Part shown: piece by piece, positions 19,870 through 27,935 of the stretch
Layout: each line of letters begins with the position of its first letter
Position numbering within the stretch: position 1 is the stretch's first letter
DNA from: Sphingomicrobium marinum
Lineage (GTDB): Bacteria; Pseudomonadota; Alphaproteobacteria; Sphingomonadales; Sphingomonadaceae
Assembly: GCF_026157105.1 (NCBI RefSeq)
Contig: NZ_JANPVQ010000001.1
Location: 923,501-987,500 of the forward strand
Direction: 5' to 3'
DNA length: 64,000 bases
The notes under the pieces: generated by a model
Database searches by the model: none
What the model saw: the letters and a program-made list of their open reading frames with translations, nothing else
Told to the model about the DNA's origin: nothing
Program-made: the position numbers and the translations under genes

Positions 19870-20651
19870 TTGCCGCGCTTGTTCCGGTGTTCGTCAAAGT
19901 CGAGGACGGCGCCTTCTTCGCCTTTGTCGTCCTTCAGGAGGCCAAGGCGGCGGGCGACTTCCTGGTAGGCATCTGCGACATCGCCGAGGTCCTGGCGAAA
20001 ACGGTCCTTGTCCAATTTCTTGTCGGTCTCGGCGTCCCACAGGCGGCAGCTGTCGGGGCTGATTTCATCGGCGAGGATGATGCGCGAAAAATCATTGTCC
20101 CACAGGCGGCCGAATTCCAGTTTGAAATCAACCAGCTTGATGCCGATACCCGCGAACATGCCGCTCATGAAGTCGTTGATGCGGATCGCCATGTCGGCGA
20201 TGTCGTTCATCTCTTCCTGGCTGGCCCAGCCGAAGCAGGCGATATGCTCTTCGGAGACGAGCGGGTCGCCCAGCTCATCCTTCTTGTAGCAATATTCGAT
20301 CACGGTGCGGGGCAGGCGCTCGCCCTCGGTGAGGCCGAGGCGCTTGGCGATGGTGCCCGCGGCATAATTGCGCACGATCACTTCCAAGGGCACGATTTCG
20401 ACTTCGCGCACCAGCTGCTCGCGCATGTTGAGGCGCTTGATGAAGTGGGTGGGGACGCCGATGCCGCCAAGCGCGGTAAAGATGCGCTCGGAAATGCGGT
20501 TGTTGATCACGCCCTTGCCGGCGATTTCGCCTTTTTTCTGCGCGTTGAAGGCGGTCGCATCGTCCTTGAAATACTGGATGATGGTGCCGGGTTCGGGACC
20601 CTCATAGAGGATCTTCGCCTTGCCTTCGTAAATCTGCCGCCGCCGTGCCAT
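19866..20651 (-). CDS. purC: Phosphoribosylaminoimidazole-succinocarboxamide synthase
   Basis: 261 residues: [20 protein letters not shown] at the start, then [24 protein letters not shown] and [10 protein letters not shown]. PurC joins CAIR and aspartate with ATP in purine synthesis. Length and motifs are normal. Lies upstream of priA with a four-base overlap. Confidence 0.97.
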   Translation of the reverse strand: MARRRQIYEGKAKILYEGPEPGTIIQYFKDDATAFNAQKKGEIAGKGVINNRISERIFTALGGIGVPTHFIKRLNMREQLVREVEIVPLEVIVRNYAAGTIAKRLGLTEGERLPRTVIEYCYKKDELGDPLVSEEHIACFGWASQEEMNDIADMAIRINDFMSGMFAGIGIKLVDFKLEFGRLWDNDFSRIILADEISPDSCRLWDAETDKKLDKDRFRQDLGDVADAYQEVARRLGLLKDDKGEEGAVLDFDEHRNKRGK

Positions 20652-20721
20652 ACCCTATACCCTTCGTATCAGAGCGCGGGATATAGGCGAGGCACGGCGG
20701 GGCTGCAATCAACTCCTTGGG

Positions 20722-21666
20722 CTATTCGCCGGAGACCTCCATTTTCTTGAGGCGCGGACGGCCAAAGCGCGTCCAGACGAGCGCGGCGAGCCATACCAGC
20801 AACAAGATCGGCAGCAGCGTGCCGAGCACGATGACGAAGAAGGCAATGACCTCCTGTGCGCCCCACCAGGCAGTGGAGAAAGCCTGTGCGATCGGGCTGG
20901 ATTTGCCCCAGCCGGGGACGACATCGCCCGCGCCGTAATGGAAGACCATCGGCGTCTGGGCGAGGCTTTGGCGGGCATTGTCCTGCCCGGCTTCCGAAGC
21001 GCGCAGCTGGCGGCGCAGCTGCTCGATCTGGGAAAGGATGGAGCCGCGGTTGCGGTCATCCTCCGACAGGCCTTCGAGCTGTTGTTCGAGGCGGCGGATA
21101 TCGGCCTGCAGGCGGCTTTGAGCGGCGGTCGCGGCGTCGATCGCGGCGCCCGCATCGGTGCCGGTGATCTCCTGCGCGACCAGCATGCCCTCATTCTCCA
21201 CGATGAGGTCGGTCGCGTCCTTGCCGAAGGCGCGTGCGGCCTCGGGCGCGAGCTTCAATGCGAGCATGGCGGTAATGTCATCCTCGGCGCGGAAGTTGTA
21301 GCGAAGGCCGACGATCCGACACTGGTCGACGCCGAGCGCCTCGCAGGCCGCCGCATGTTCCTCGACCAGCCGCCCGATATTTTCGGGGGCGAGGCGGAAG
21401 GCGTAGCGATAATCGAACGCGACGCCGGGCGCGGCGGTGACATTGACGCCGGGGGCGCCGGGAATGCGCGTTGTGGGCATGTCACTGCGGATGCCCTCGG
21501 CGGGCTCATACTGCATTTCGGGGGAGGTGGAGGCATCCATGGTCTGCAGCTCTTCGGTTTGGCGCTGCGGCGCCTCGCGAGAGCAGCCCGCAATGGCGAT
21601 GCTGGCGGCGAGCGGGAGCGCCCAGGCAAGCGTGTTTCGTCGTGTTTTGAAGGTCCCTTTTATCAT
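20722..21666 (-). CDS. DUF4349-domain lipoprotein
   Basis: 314 residues from the ATG at 21666, which has AAGGAA upstream at 21673-21678. The signal sequence ends in a lipobox, SIAIAGC, so it is probably lipid-anchored. A soluble domain (FDYRYAFRLAP..) is followed by a coiled coil (IRRLEQQLEGLSEDDRNR to LRRQLR) and a C-terminal membrane helix before the charged tail. This is the DUF4349 layout; function unknown, envelope-located. A second ATG at 21699 would overlap the island promoter and hide the signal peptide. Confidence 0.75.
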   Translation of the reverse strand: MIKGTFKTRRNTLAWALPLAASIAIAGCSREAPQRQTEELQTMDASTSPEMQYEPAEGIRSDMPTTRIPGAPGVNVTAAPGVAFDYRYAFRLAPENIGRLVEEHAAACEALGVDQCRIVGLRYNFRAEDDITAMLALKLAPEAARAFGKDATDLIVENEGMLVAQEITGTDAGAAIDAATAAQSRLQADIRRLEQQLEGLSEDDRNRGSILSQIEQLRRQLRASEAGQDNARQSLAQTPMVFHYGAGDVVPGWGKSSPIAQAFSTAWWGAQEVIAFFVIVLGTLLPILLLVWLAALVWTRFGRPRLKKMEVSGE

Positions 21667-21676
21667 GTCTCGTTCC

Positions 21677-21705
21677 TTGACAGTTTTGGGGACGATCAAT
21701 GTTAT
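21677..21705 (+). promoter_or_regulatory. Near-consensus sigma-70-type promoter driving the ATPase-PIN island
   Basis: TTGACA at 21677-21682, a 17-base spacer, then TGTTAT at 21700-21705. It faces the ATPase and PIN genes and sits just upstream of the divergent lipoprotein start. A transcript would begin near 21712 and carry a leader of about 220 bases with the palindromes described next. Such a strong consensus is unusual in this GC-rich genome and fits an acquired module. Confidence 0.6.
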
Positions 21706-21743
21706 GTTATCTCAATCGTGCGTCAAGCCGTTTATTTTCGTCG

Positions 21744-21938
21744 ATGAATGGAACAAATCGCACCGAGCATAGCGAAGCGATCGCGGCAGCGATCGTTAGC
21801 TATGTCGAAGAGATGCGATTTGTCCGGCCAGCGGGTGGCTGCAAGGCCAACCCGACTGACGAGGCTTCAGGCCGCCCTGAAGCCACATATTTGATTTGCG
21901 AGGTTCGTCGCTTATCGATAATGGTGACTGATGCTTAG
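21744..21938 (+). CDS. Possible 64-residue leader protein overlapping the ATPase start
   Basis: An open frame MNGTNRTEHSEAIAAAIVSY.. ends in TAG at 21936-21938, eight bases into the ATPase gene. The ATPase ATG (21931) has no good ribosome-binding site of its own, so coupling to an upstream frame is attractive. Against it, this frame also lacks a ribosome-binding site and it is largely made of the inverted repeats at 21753-21823 and 21863-21884. I recognise no domain. Either a small protein or non-coding leader. Confidence 0.25.
   Translation: MNGTNRTEHSEAIAAAIVSYVEEMRFVRPAGGCKANPTDEASGRPEATYLICEVRRLSIMVTDA
21753..21823. repeat. Extended imperfect palindrome in the island leader
   Basis: Outer arms ACAAATCGCA (21753-21762) and TGCGATTTGT (21814-21823) pair perfectly. 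Inside, GCATAGCGAA (21767-21776) pairs with TTAGCTATGT (21796-21805) with one mismatch and one wobble. The core CGATCGC (21778-21784) pairs with GCGATCG (21789-21795) around a four-base loop. In RNA this gives a 71-base hairpin with about 27 pairs. It could be a regulatory leader, a small RNA, or an extragenic palindrome. Confidence 0.6.
21863..21884. repeat. Perfect 9-bp hairpin upstream of the ATPase gene
   Basis: GGCTTCAGG (21863-21871) and CCTGAAGCC (21876-21884) are exact inverted repeats with a CCGC loop. No T-run follows, so it is not a standard terminator. It lies 46 bases before the ATPase ATG and may act as an attenuator or operator together with the larger palindrome upstream. Confidence 0.55.
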
Positions 21939-23280
21939 CTACTTGCATCTTAAGAACTTTCGCGCGTTTAAAGATCAGCGCTTCAATTTCAAAAAACTGA
22001 ATTTGTTCATTGGTAAAAACAATTCTGGCAAGAGCAGTGCCATAAGCGCAATTAATGTGGTGGCGCAGACTGTTCTTCACCAAGATTTCGGTTCTGTCCC
22101 GTTGATTCTCAATAATGTTTTCGACGAACTTGGGACTTACATCGACGTTGTGAACGGCAATGTGTCGACCAGAAAAATGTCGATTGAAATAGGCTTTGAT
22201 AATTATTCTAGCTTTACTGAGTTCAAATATAGAAGCCAGCGGCGTGAAATTGAGGTCACACATTACCAACTTCGGAAAGATGGAAAGCCCGTATATTCTT
22301 ACAAAGCTCGGAAGGATGCATTCGACGTAGAGATATTTGGAACGAAATTTGAAGCACTCTTTCCTAACCAAAAGAAGAGGCGCCCAAATTTCAGAAACTC
22401 TATTGCATCAATTCCCTACACGGTCCGTGAGGCTCGCAACCGTAAGGAGCTGACGAAAAGCGATCAGCTTTATCGACGTGCCGCTTCTGATTTGATCGAT
22501 GCAAGATTTAGGCTGCTAGACCATTTTCATGCGTTTGATAGCATTTCTCCTTTCCGGGAAAAGCCTTCCAGAACGTATTTGCATAGCGGAGAATCGGCGA
22601 AGCGAATTGGTACAACAGGTACGAATACGGCGGCGATTTTGGCTGCGGATTCTTCAAAAAGAGGCGCTCAAAAGAAAGAACTAGAGAAAAAGGTCTCTGA
22701 TTGGTTTCGTTATACTGGAATCGCTGAGAAATTGGAGATTGAGACACTCACCCCTCGTCATTTTGAGGTCTGCTTAATCTCGAATGACGGATCAAAGCAC
22801 AACATTTGCGACGTAGGTTTCGGTTGTAGCCAAGTTTTGCCGGTACTTGTTTCGGGATTAAATCTCTTCGCGAACGCTGAAGACGAAGAGAATGGCATCC
22901 TGGTTGTGCAGGAGCCGGAGATCCATTTGCATCCCGATGCGCAAGCGGCAATGGGATCATTTTTTGCCAATCTGTCCCAGCTTGGTCAGGTGTTTATCGA
23001 GACACACAGTGATAATTTAGTGCTGCGCGTAGCTCGCCACGTTGCAATGCAAGATATTGAGGCAAGTGATGTCGCAATTTTCTTCGTCGCAGACGATGGT
23101 GAGAAGCGCGTTACAGATATCTCAATTTCCGAGACTGGTGCGTTTGAGCCAGAATGGCCTAATGGCTTCTTCCCACAAAGACAGGCCGAGAGTCTTATGC
23201 TCGCTCGTGCGGCAATGCGCGCAACTTCGCAGCCTAAACAAAAGAATTTTGACTTTAGCTATCCTCCGGCAAGCGCATGA
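21931..23280 (+). CDS. AAA/ABC-type ATPase, OLD/DUF3696-like, of the ATPase-PIN pair
   Basis: 449 residues. Walker A GKNNSGKSS at 28-36, Walker B EPEIHLHP at 328-335, and the switch histidine in ETHSDN (His359): the AAA_15/AAA_21 SMC-like class found in OLD nucleases, RecF and many phage-defence proteins. No TOPRIM nuclease domain follows; instead the C-terminus has WPNGFF (409-414), a motif I associate with DUF3696 ATPases. The ATG overlaps the possible leader frame, and the stop overlaps the PIN gene by four bases (ATGA), indicating a two-gene unit. Visibly AT-rich relative to priA and parC. Probably a sensor or motor ATPase controlling the PIN nuclease (inference). Confidence 0.8.
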   Translation: MLSYLHLKNFRAFKDQRFNFKKLNLFIGKNNSGKSSAISAINVVAQTVLHQDFGSVPLILNNVFDELGTYIDVVNGNVSTRKMSIEIGFDNYSSFTEFKYRSQRREIEVTHYQLRKDGKPVYSYKARKDAFDVEIFGTKFEALFPNQKKRRPNFRNSIASIPYTVREARNRKELTKSDQLYRRAASDLIDARFRLLDHFHAFDSISPFREKPSRTYLHSGESAKRIGTTGTNTAAILAADSSKRGAQKKELEKKVSDWFRYTGIAEKLEIETLTPRHFEVCLISNDGSKHNICDVGFGCSQVLPVLVSGLNLFANAEDEENGILVVQEPEIHLHPDAQAAMGSFFANLSQLGQVFIETHSDNLVLRVARHVAMQDIEASDVAIFFVADDGEKRVTDISISETGAFEPEWPNGFFPQRQAESLMLARAAMRATSQPKQKNFDFSYPPASA

Positions 23281-23789
23281 CAGCATTTGTAGTTGACGCA
23301 AATGTCATGAACGGATTTCAAAACGAGCGTGCGAAGGATGTCGTCGACGAACACATCGAAGCAATTGAGGCCATTCTTGAAGCGGGCCACATTGGGTTGG
23401 ACGAAGGTGGGCATTGTGAACAAGAGTGGCTCGATTGTGCCGCTGGAGCGCACCCCCTGGCCTTAAAGGATTGGATCGCCGACAAACGAGTCGAGCAGAA
23501 AATCCGTCCATACGAAATGCCTACTGACCCAGACAATAAATCGCTCAACGCGTTGGGGTTACCAAGGAAAGACCATAAATGGATTCGCCTTGCCAAATGC
23601 AGTGATGCAGAAGCCATCATATCAAACGACATTGATTTCCTTGACTGCAAGAAGAAGCGGGCAAACGCAAAAGCGAAGGCAAAGATTCGGGAGAACGAAT
23701 CAGGAGCCACATCTAAATGGATCAGCAAGAATGTAGGCTGCAGTGTTTGGCTCGTTTGTAACGTCTGCTCCCACCTCGATCAGAGTTGA
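23277..23789 (+). CDS. PIN-domain-like nuclease partnered with the upstream ATPase
   Basis: 170 residues. VVDANVM puts an acidic residue at Asp7, an acidic CEQEW follows at 47-51, then KDHKWIRLAKCSDAEAII (Asp99) and SNDIDFLD (Asp118, Asp120). This is the order of the PIN-domain metal-binding acids. The C-terminus is Lys-rich, suggesting nucleic-acid contact. PIN proteins are usually RNases and are common toxins, but no VapB-like antitoxin is next to it; the partner is the ATPase. Cotranscribed by ATGA overlap. Family call fairly sure; target unknown. Confidence 0.7.
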   Translation: MTAFVVDANVMNGFQNERAKDVVDEHIEAIEAILEAGHIGLDEGGHCEQEWLDCAAGAHPLALKDWIADKRVEQKIRPYEMPTDPDNKSLNALGLPRKDHKWIRLAKCSDAEAIISNDIDFLDCKKKRANAKAKAKIRENESGATSKWISKNVGCSVWLVCNVCSHLDQS

Positions 23790-23872
23790 ACTAGTTTGGT
23801 GCGCATGGGCGTGGCTGCTAAACCCCCAACATCACTGTGGCACCGTCGCACCAGCGTCGCTATCCAATCCCC

Positions 23873-26125
23873 ATGACCACCGATTCCGACCTCATCATCG
23901 AAGAACCATTCAAGGACGCCCTGTCCGAGCGCTATCTCGTCTATGCGCTCTCCACCATCACCGCGCGCTCGCTGCCCGATGTGCGCGACGGGCTCAAGCC
24001 GGTGCACCGTCGGCTCCTGTGGGCGATGCGGTTGCTCAAGCTCGATCCCAGCGGCGCGTACAAGAAATCGGCGCGTGTCGTCGGCGATGTCATCGGTAAA
24101 TATCACCCGCACGGGGACCAGTCGGTCTATGATGCGATGGTGCGGCTCGCGCAGGATTTCTCGCTGCGCTACCCGCTCGTCGAGGGTCAGGGGAATTTCG
24201 GGAATATCGATGGCGATAATGCGGCCGCCTATCGCTATACCGAAGCCAGGCTGACCAAGACCGCGATGCGGCTGATGGCCGGGCTCGACGAGGGCACGGT
24301 GCGCTTTCGCGATACCTATAATGGCGAGGACGAGGAGCCCGAGGTGTTTCCCGGGCTTTTTCCCAACCTGCTCGCCAACGGGGCGGCGGGGATCGCGGTG
24401 GGGATGGCGACCTCCATCCCGCCGCACAATGTCGGCGAACTCTGCGCGGCGGCGACGGCGCTGATCGAGAAACGCTCGACCGACGATGCCGAGTTGATGG
24501 AATATGTGCAGGGGCCCGACTTCCCGACGGGCGGCGTGCTGGTCGACGATGAAGACACGATCCGCAAGGCCTATGTGACCGGGCGCGGCTCGTTCCGCGT
24601 GCGCGCCAAGATCGAAGAGGAAAAGCTCAAAGGCGGGGCCTGGCAGCTGGTGGTGTCCGAGATCCCCTACGGCGTGTCGAAGGGCAAGCTGATCGAGCAG
24701 ATCGCGGGGCTGATCGCGGACAAGAAGCTGCCGATCCTCGCCGATGTGCGCGATGAGAGCGCGGAGGATATCCGCATCGTGCTTGAGCCGCGCGCGCGTA
24801 CGGTCGATCCTGCATTGCTCGAGGAAAGCCTTTACAAGCTGAGCGATCTCGAAAGCCGTTTTTCGCTCAACTTGAACGTGCTGGAACGCGGGCGCACGCC
24901 CGGCGTGATGAGCCTGCGCGAGGCGCTGCTGAGCTGGATCGATTTCCAGATCGAGGTGCTGGTCAACCGCTCCAACCACCGCATCGCCAAGATCGATGGC
25001 CGGCTCGAGCTGGTCGAAGGTTTCCTTAAGGCCTTCCTCAACCTCGACCGCGTGATCGAGATCATCCGCACCAAGGACGAGCCCAAGGCCGTGATGATGG
25101 CCGAATTCAAGCTCACCGACCGGCAGGCCGAAGCGATCCTCAACATGCGGCTGCGCAGTTTGCGCAAGCTCGAAGAAATGGCGCTGACCGATGAGCGCAC
25201 CGCCTTGCTTGAGGAGAAAGAGGGGCTCGAGCTGCTGGTGGGGTCGGAAGCGCGGCAGAAGACGCGGTTGAAGAAGGACCTGAAGGCGCTTGCCAAGGAC
25301 TATGCCGACGATCCGCGCCGCACGCGCGTGAAGCCCGCGGAAGTCGCCGCGGAGGTCGACTGGACCGCGATGATCGAAAAGGAGCCGATCACCGTCATCC
25401 TGTCGCAGCGTGGCTGGATCAAGGCGATGAAGGGGCACACCGATCTGTCCGCGGTGCCCGACATGAAGTTCCGCGAAGGCGACGAGGCCTATCTCCACTT
25501 CCACGCGCAGACCACCGACCGCCTGCTGATCGCGGCGTCTAACGGGCGCGTATTCACTGTGGGCGGTGATAAGCTCCCTGGCGCCCGCGGTTTTGGCGAG
25601 CCCGTCAAGCTGATGGTCGATATCGATGACGAAGCCGAGATCGTGGCGATGTTCCCCGTCGCCGCCGATGACCAACTGCTCGTCGCCGCCGATGACGGGC
25701 GCGGCTTCCTGACGACGGGTGAAGCGGTCATGGCCGAAACGCGCAAGGGCAAGCAGCTGATGAACCTCAGGAAGGGCGCCAAGGTAAAGCTGCTCAAGAA
25801 GGCGCCGGAGGGCTTCGATGCGATCGCGGTGGTGGGCGAGAACCGCAAGATGCTGGTCTTCAAGGCCGACGAGATGGCGCAGCTTTCCAAGGGCGCCGGC
25901 GTCCAGCTGCAGCGTTACCGCGACGGCGGGCTGTCCGATGCGATCGCCTTCAAGCTCGATGACGGGATCAGCTGGGCAATGGGCGGTGCAGGAAATCGCA
26001 ACCGCACCGAAAGCGACGTCACGCCGTGGAAGGTCGCGCGCGGCGCCGCGGGGCGCATGGCGCCGACGGGTTTCCCGCAAAGCAACGCGTTCGTCCCGCC
26101 CTTCGAGAAACCCGAAGAAGTTTAA
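23873..26125 (+). CDS. parC: DNA topoisomerase IV subunit A
   Basis: 750 residues from the ATG at 23873. The active-site tyrosine is Tyr122 in YRYTEARL, preceded by Arg121. The quinolone-determining segment reads [10 protein letters not shown], so the position matching the usual serine is Gln83 and the acidic one is Asp87. The C-terminal beta-pinwheel region is shorter than in GyrA, and GyrA-box residues are not seen, which supports ParC. With ParE it decatenates chromosomes. A GTG at 23837 is possible but less likely. Confidence 0.95.
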   Translation: MTTDSDLIIEEPFKDALSERYLVYALSTITARSLPDVRDGLKPVHRRLLWAMRLLKLDPSGAYKKSARVVGDVIGKYHPHGDQSVYDAMVRLAQDFSLRYPLVEGQGNFGNIDGDNAAAYRYTEARLTKTAMRLMAGLDEGTVRFRDTYNGEDEEPEVFPGLFPNLLANGAAGIAVGMATSIPPHNVGELCAAATALIEKRSTDDAELMEYVQGPDFPTGGVLVDDEDTIRKAYVTGRGSFRVRAKIEEEKLKGGAWQLVVSEIPYGVSKGKLIEQIAGLIADKKLPILADVRDESAEDIRIVLEPRARTVDPALLEESLYKLSDLESRFSLNLNVLERGRTPGVMSLREALLSWIDFQIEVLVNRSNHRIAKIDGRLELVEGFLKAFLNLDRVIEIIRTKDEPKAVMMAEFKLTDRQAEAILNMRLRSLRKLEEMALTDERTALLEEKEGLELLVGSEARQKTRLKKDLKALAKDYADDPRRTRVKPAEVAAEVDWTAMIEKEPITVILSQRGWIKAMKGHTDLSAVPDMKFREGDEAYLHFHAQTTDRLLIAASNGRVFTVGGDKLPGARGFGEPVKLMVDIDDEAEIVAMFPVAADDQLLVAADDGRGFLTTGEAVMAETRKGKQLMNLRKGAKVKLLKKAPEGFDAIAVVGENRKMLVFKADEMAQLSKGAGVQLQRYRDGGLSDAIAFKLDDGISWAMGGAGNRNRTESDVTPWKVARGAAGRMAPTGFPQSNAFVPPFEKPEEV

Positions 26126-26184
26126 CCTACCTCAAAGTTATTGAAAACGGGCCGTTAACGCCTTGGCGCTAATGGGGTGCGCCT

Positions 26185-27915
26185 ATGCAAACGAAACCGA
26201 TCGATCTGGCGTTCGAGACCACGGATCGCGTACCCGGTGGTGCGCGCGTGGCGTTTGCACATGAAATGAGGATGCTCGAGGCGCTGCCCATGGCCGCCGC
26301 GATTGTCGGGCTGAACGGCGACAAGCTGTGGGTCCACGCGCTCAACGAGACGTTTCGCAACACCGTGCTGACCTTCGATCTAGAAGAAAAAGAGGTGCAG
26401 GTCTTCCAGCGCCATGCCGCGGGCGAGATGGGCACCTTCTTCCGCGCCTTCCTGGCCGATCCCATGAACGCTCCCGACCAGATGGACAGCGAGGACGGCG
26501 AAGGGCTTTCCAGGCGCTATTTCACGCTCAAGCTGGCGCCGCTGGGGCCGCATAGCGACGGGTCGCCGCGCTGCCTCGTCAGCCTGGTCGACCGTACGGT
26601 CGAAATGCGCGCCGAAAAGCATTTGCGTGATGAAATGTTGCGCGACAGCCTTACCGGGCTTCCCAACCGGCTGAGCTTCACCGAATCCATCGAACAGGCC
26701 GAAGGCGATCATGCCGTGCTGGTCGTCGACATGCTGCGCTTCAGCCGCATCAATGAGAGCATGGGCACGATGGCCGGCGACGAGCTGCTTATCACGCTGG
26801 CACGGCGCTTGATGGGCGCGCTGCGTTCGGGCGACATCCTGGCGCGCACGGGCGGCAACGAATTTGCCGTGCTGGTGCGACTCAACAAGGGGCGCGAAGA
26901 TGCGCTGAAGGCGGCGCACCGGATTGAAAATGCGCTGGTCGATCCGTTTCGCCTGTCTGAACTGGAAATCCGCGTCGACTGCGCAATCGGCATCGCGATG
27001 CTCGATCGAGATTCAGTCGGCGAAGAGCTGTTCCGCAATGCGCAGTTCGCGGTCAAGCAGGCCAAGGCTGTCGGGCGCCCGACCGTCTACGCGCCTTCCG
27101 AGGCCAGCGCCGCGCGCCACCGCTTCAGCATCGAAACCGAACTACGCCGCGCGCTCGACCGCGAAGAAGTCGAGCTGGCGTTCCAGCCGCTAATCGATCT
27201 CAAGACCGGCCTGGTGACGGGGTTCGAAGCCCTGTCGCGCTGGACGCATGAAGAGCGCGGACCCATCAGCCCCAGCGAATTCATCCCGGTAGCCGAAGAA
27301 AGCGGCCTGATCCTCGATCTTGGCCGTTTCGTCATGGAGAAAAGCGCGGCGACGCTGGCTGAATGGGACGAGCGTGCGGGCGAAACGCTGCCGCTATACG
27401 TGGGCGTCAACCTGTCGGCGATCCAGCTGCAACGCGACGATATATCCGATGTCGTCGGATCGGCGCTGCGCGCGCATAATATCGGCGGCGAACGGCTGAC
27501 GCTGGAATTGACCGAAAGCGCCATCGTCCAGGACCCGGCGCGCGCGGGGCAGGTGTTCGAGCGCCTGAAAGGGCTCGATGCGACGCTGGCGATGGATGAT
27601 TTCGGGACCGGCTATTCGAGCCTCGCCTACCTTCAGAGATTGCCCATCGACGTCCTCAAGATCGACCGCAGTTTCGTCACCGGGATGCTCAAGGACGCCG
27701 ACAATATCGCCATCGTTCGCGCGATCCTGGGCCTCGCCGATGCGCTAGGTATGAAGACCACCGCGGAAGGCATCGAAAATGTCGAGCTTGCGACCACGCT
27801 GGCGACGCTGGGGTGCGACAACGGACAGGGATACTTCTTCGCCAAGCCGCTAAAGGCCGACGACGCCTTTGCCTATTGGCAGCAACGCAAGAAAGCGGGC
27901 GGGCTGCTGGGTTAG
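26185..27915 (+). CDS. GGDEF-EAL protein, probable c-di-GMP phosphodiesterase
   Basis: 576 residues: a PAS-like N-terminal region (about 25-140), a GGDEF domain (about 150-300) and an EAL domain (about 315-565). The GGDEF signature is GGNEF (223-227), with Asn in the catalytic position, so cyclase activity is doubtful. The EAL domain keeps EAL (348-350), NLSAIQLQ, ELTESAI, DDFGTGYSS, KIDRSF, AEGIEN and QGYFFAKP, so phosphodiesterase activity is expected. No membrane span, so cytoplasmic. Two PilZ proteins further along the window are possible c-di-GMP readers. Confidence 0.9.
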   Translation: MQTKPIDLAFETTDRVPGGARVAFAHEMRMLEALPMAAAIVGLNGDKLWVHALNETFRNTVLTFDLEEKEVQVFQRHAAGEMGTFFRAFLADPMNAPDQMDSEDGEGLSRRYFTLKLAPLGPHSDGSPRCLVSLVDRTVEMRAEKHLRDEMLRDSLTGLPNRLSFTESIEQAEGDHAVLVVDMLRFSRINESMGTMAGDELLITLARRLMGALRSGDILARTGGNEFAVLVRLNKGREDALKAAHRIENALVDPFRLSELEIRVDCAIGIAMLDRDSVGEELFRNAQFAVKQAKAVGRPTVYAPSEASAARHRFSIETELRRALDREEVELAFQPLIDLKTGLVTGFEALSRWTHEERGPISPSEFIPVAEESGLILDLGRFVMEKSAATLAEWDERAGETLPLYVGVNLSAIQLQRDDISDVVGSALRAHNIGGERLTLELTESAIVQDPARAGQVFERLKGLDATLAMDDFGTGYSSLAYLQRLPIDVLKIDRSFVTGMLKDADNIAIVRAILGLADALGMKTTAEGIENVELATTLATLGCDNGQGYFFAKPLKADDAFAYWQQRKKAGGLLG

Positions 27916-27935
27916 GACAGGAAGATGTCCGGCCA

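Noticed and set aside
23277-23789. PIN gene read as a VapC of a VapBC toxin-antitoxin pair
   Set aside because: No small antitoxin gene upstream; the coupled partner is a 449-residue ATPase and the protein is longer than usual VapC.
23780-26080. 766-codon open frame on the minus strand over parC
   Set aside because: Exact antisense of parC with shadow-like composition and no recognisable domain.
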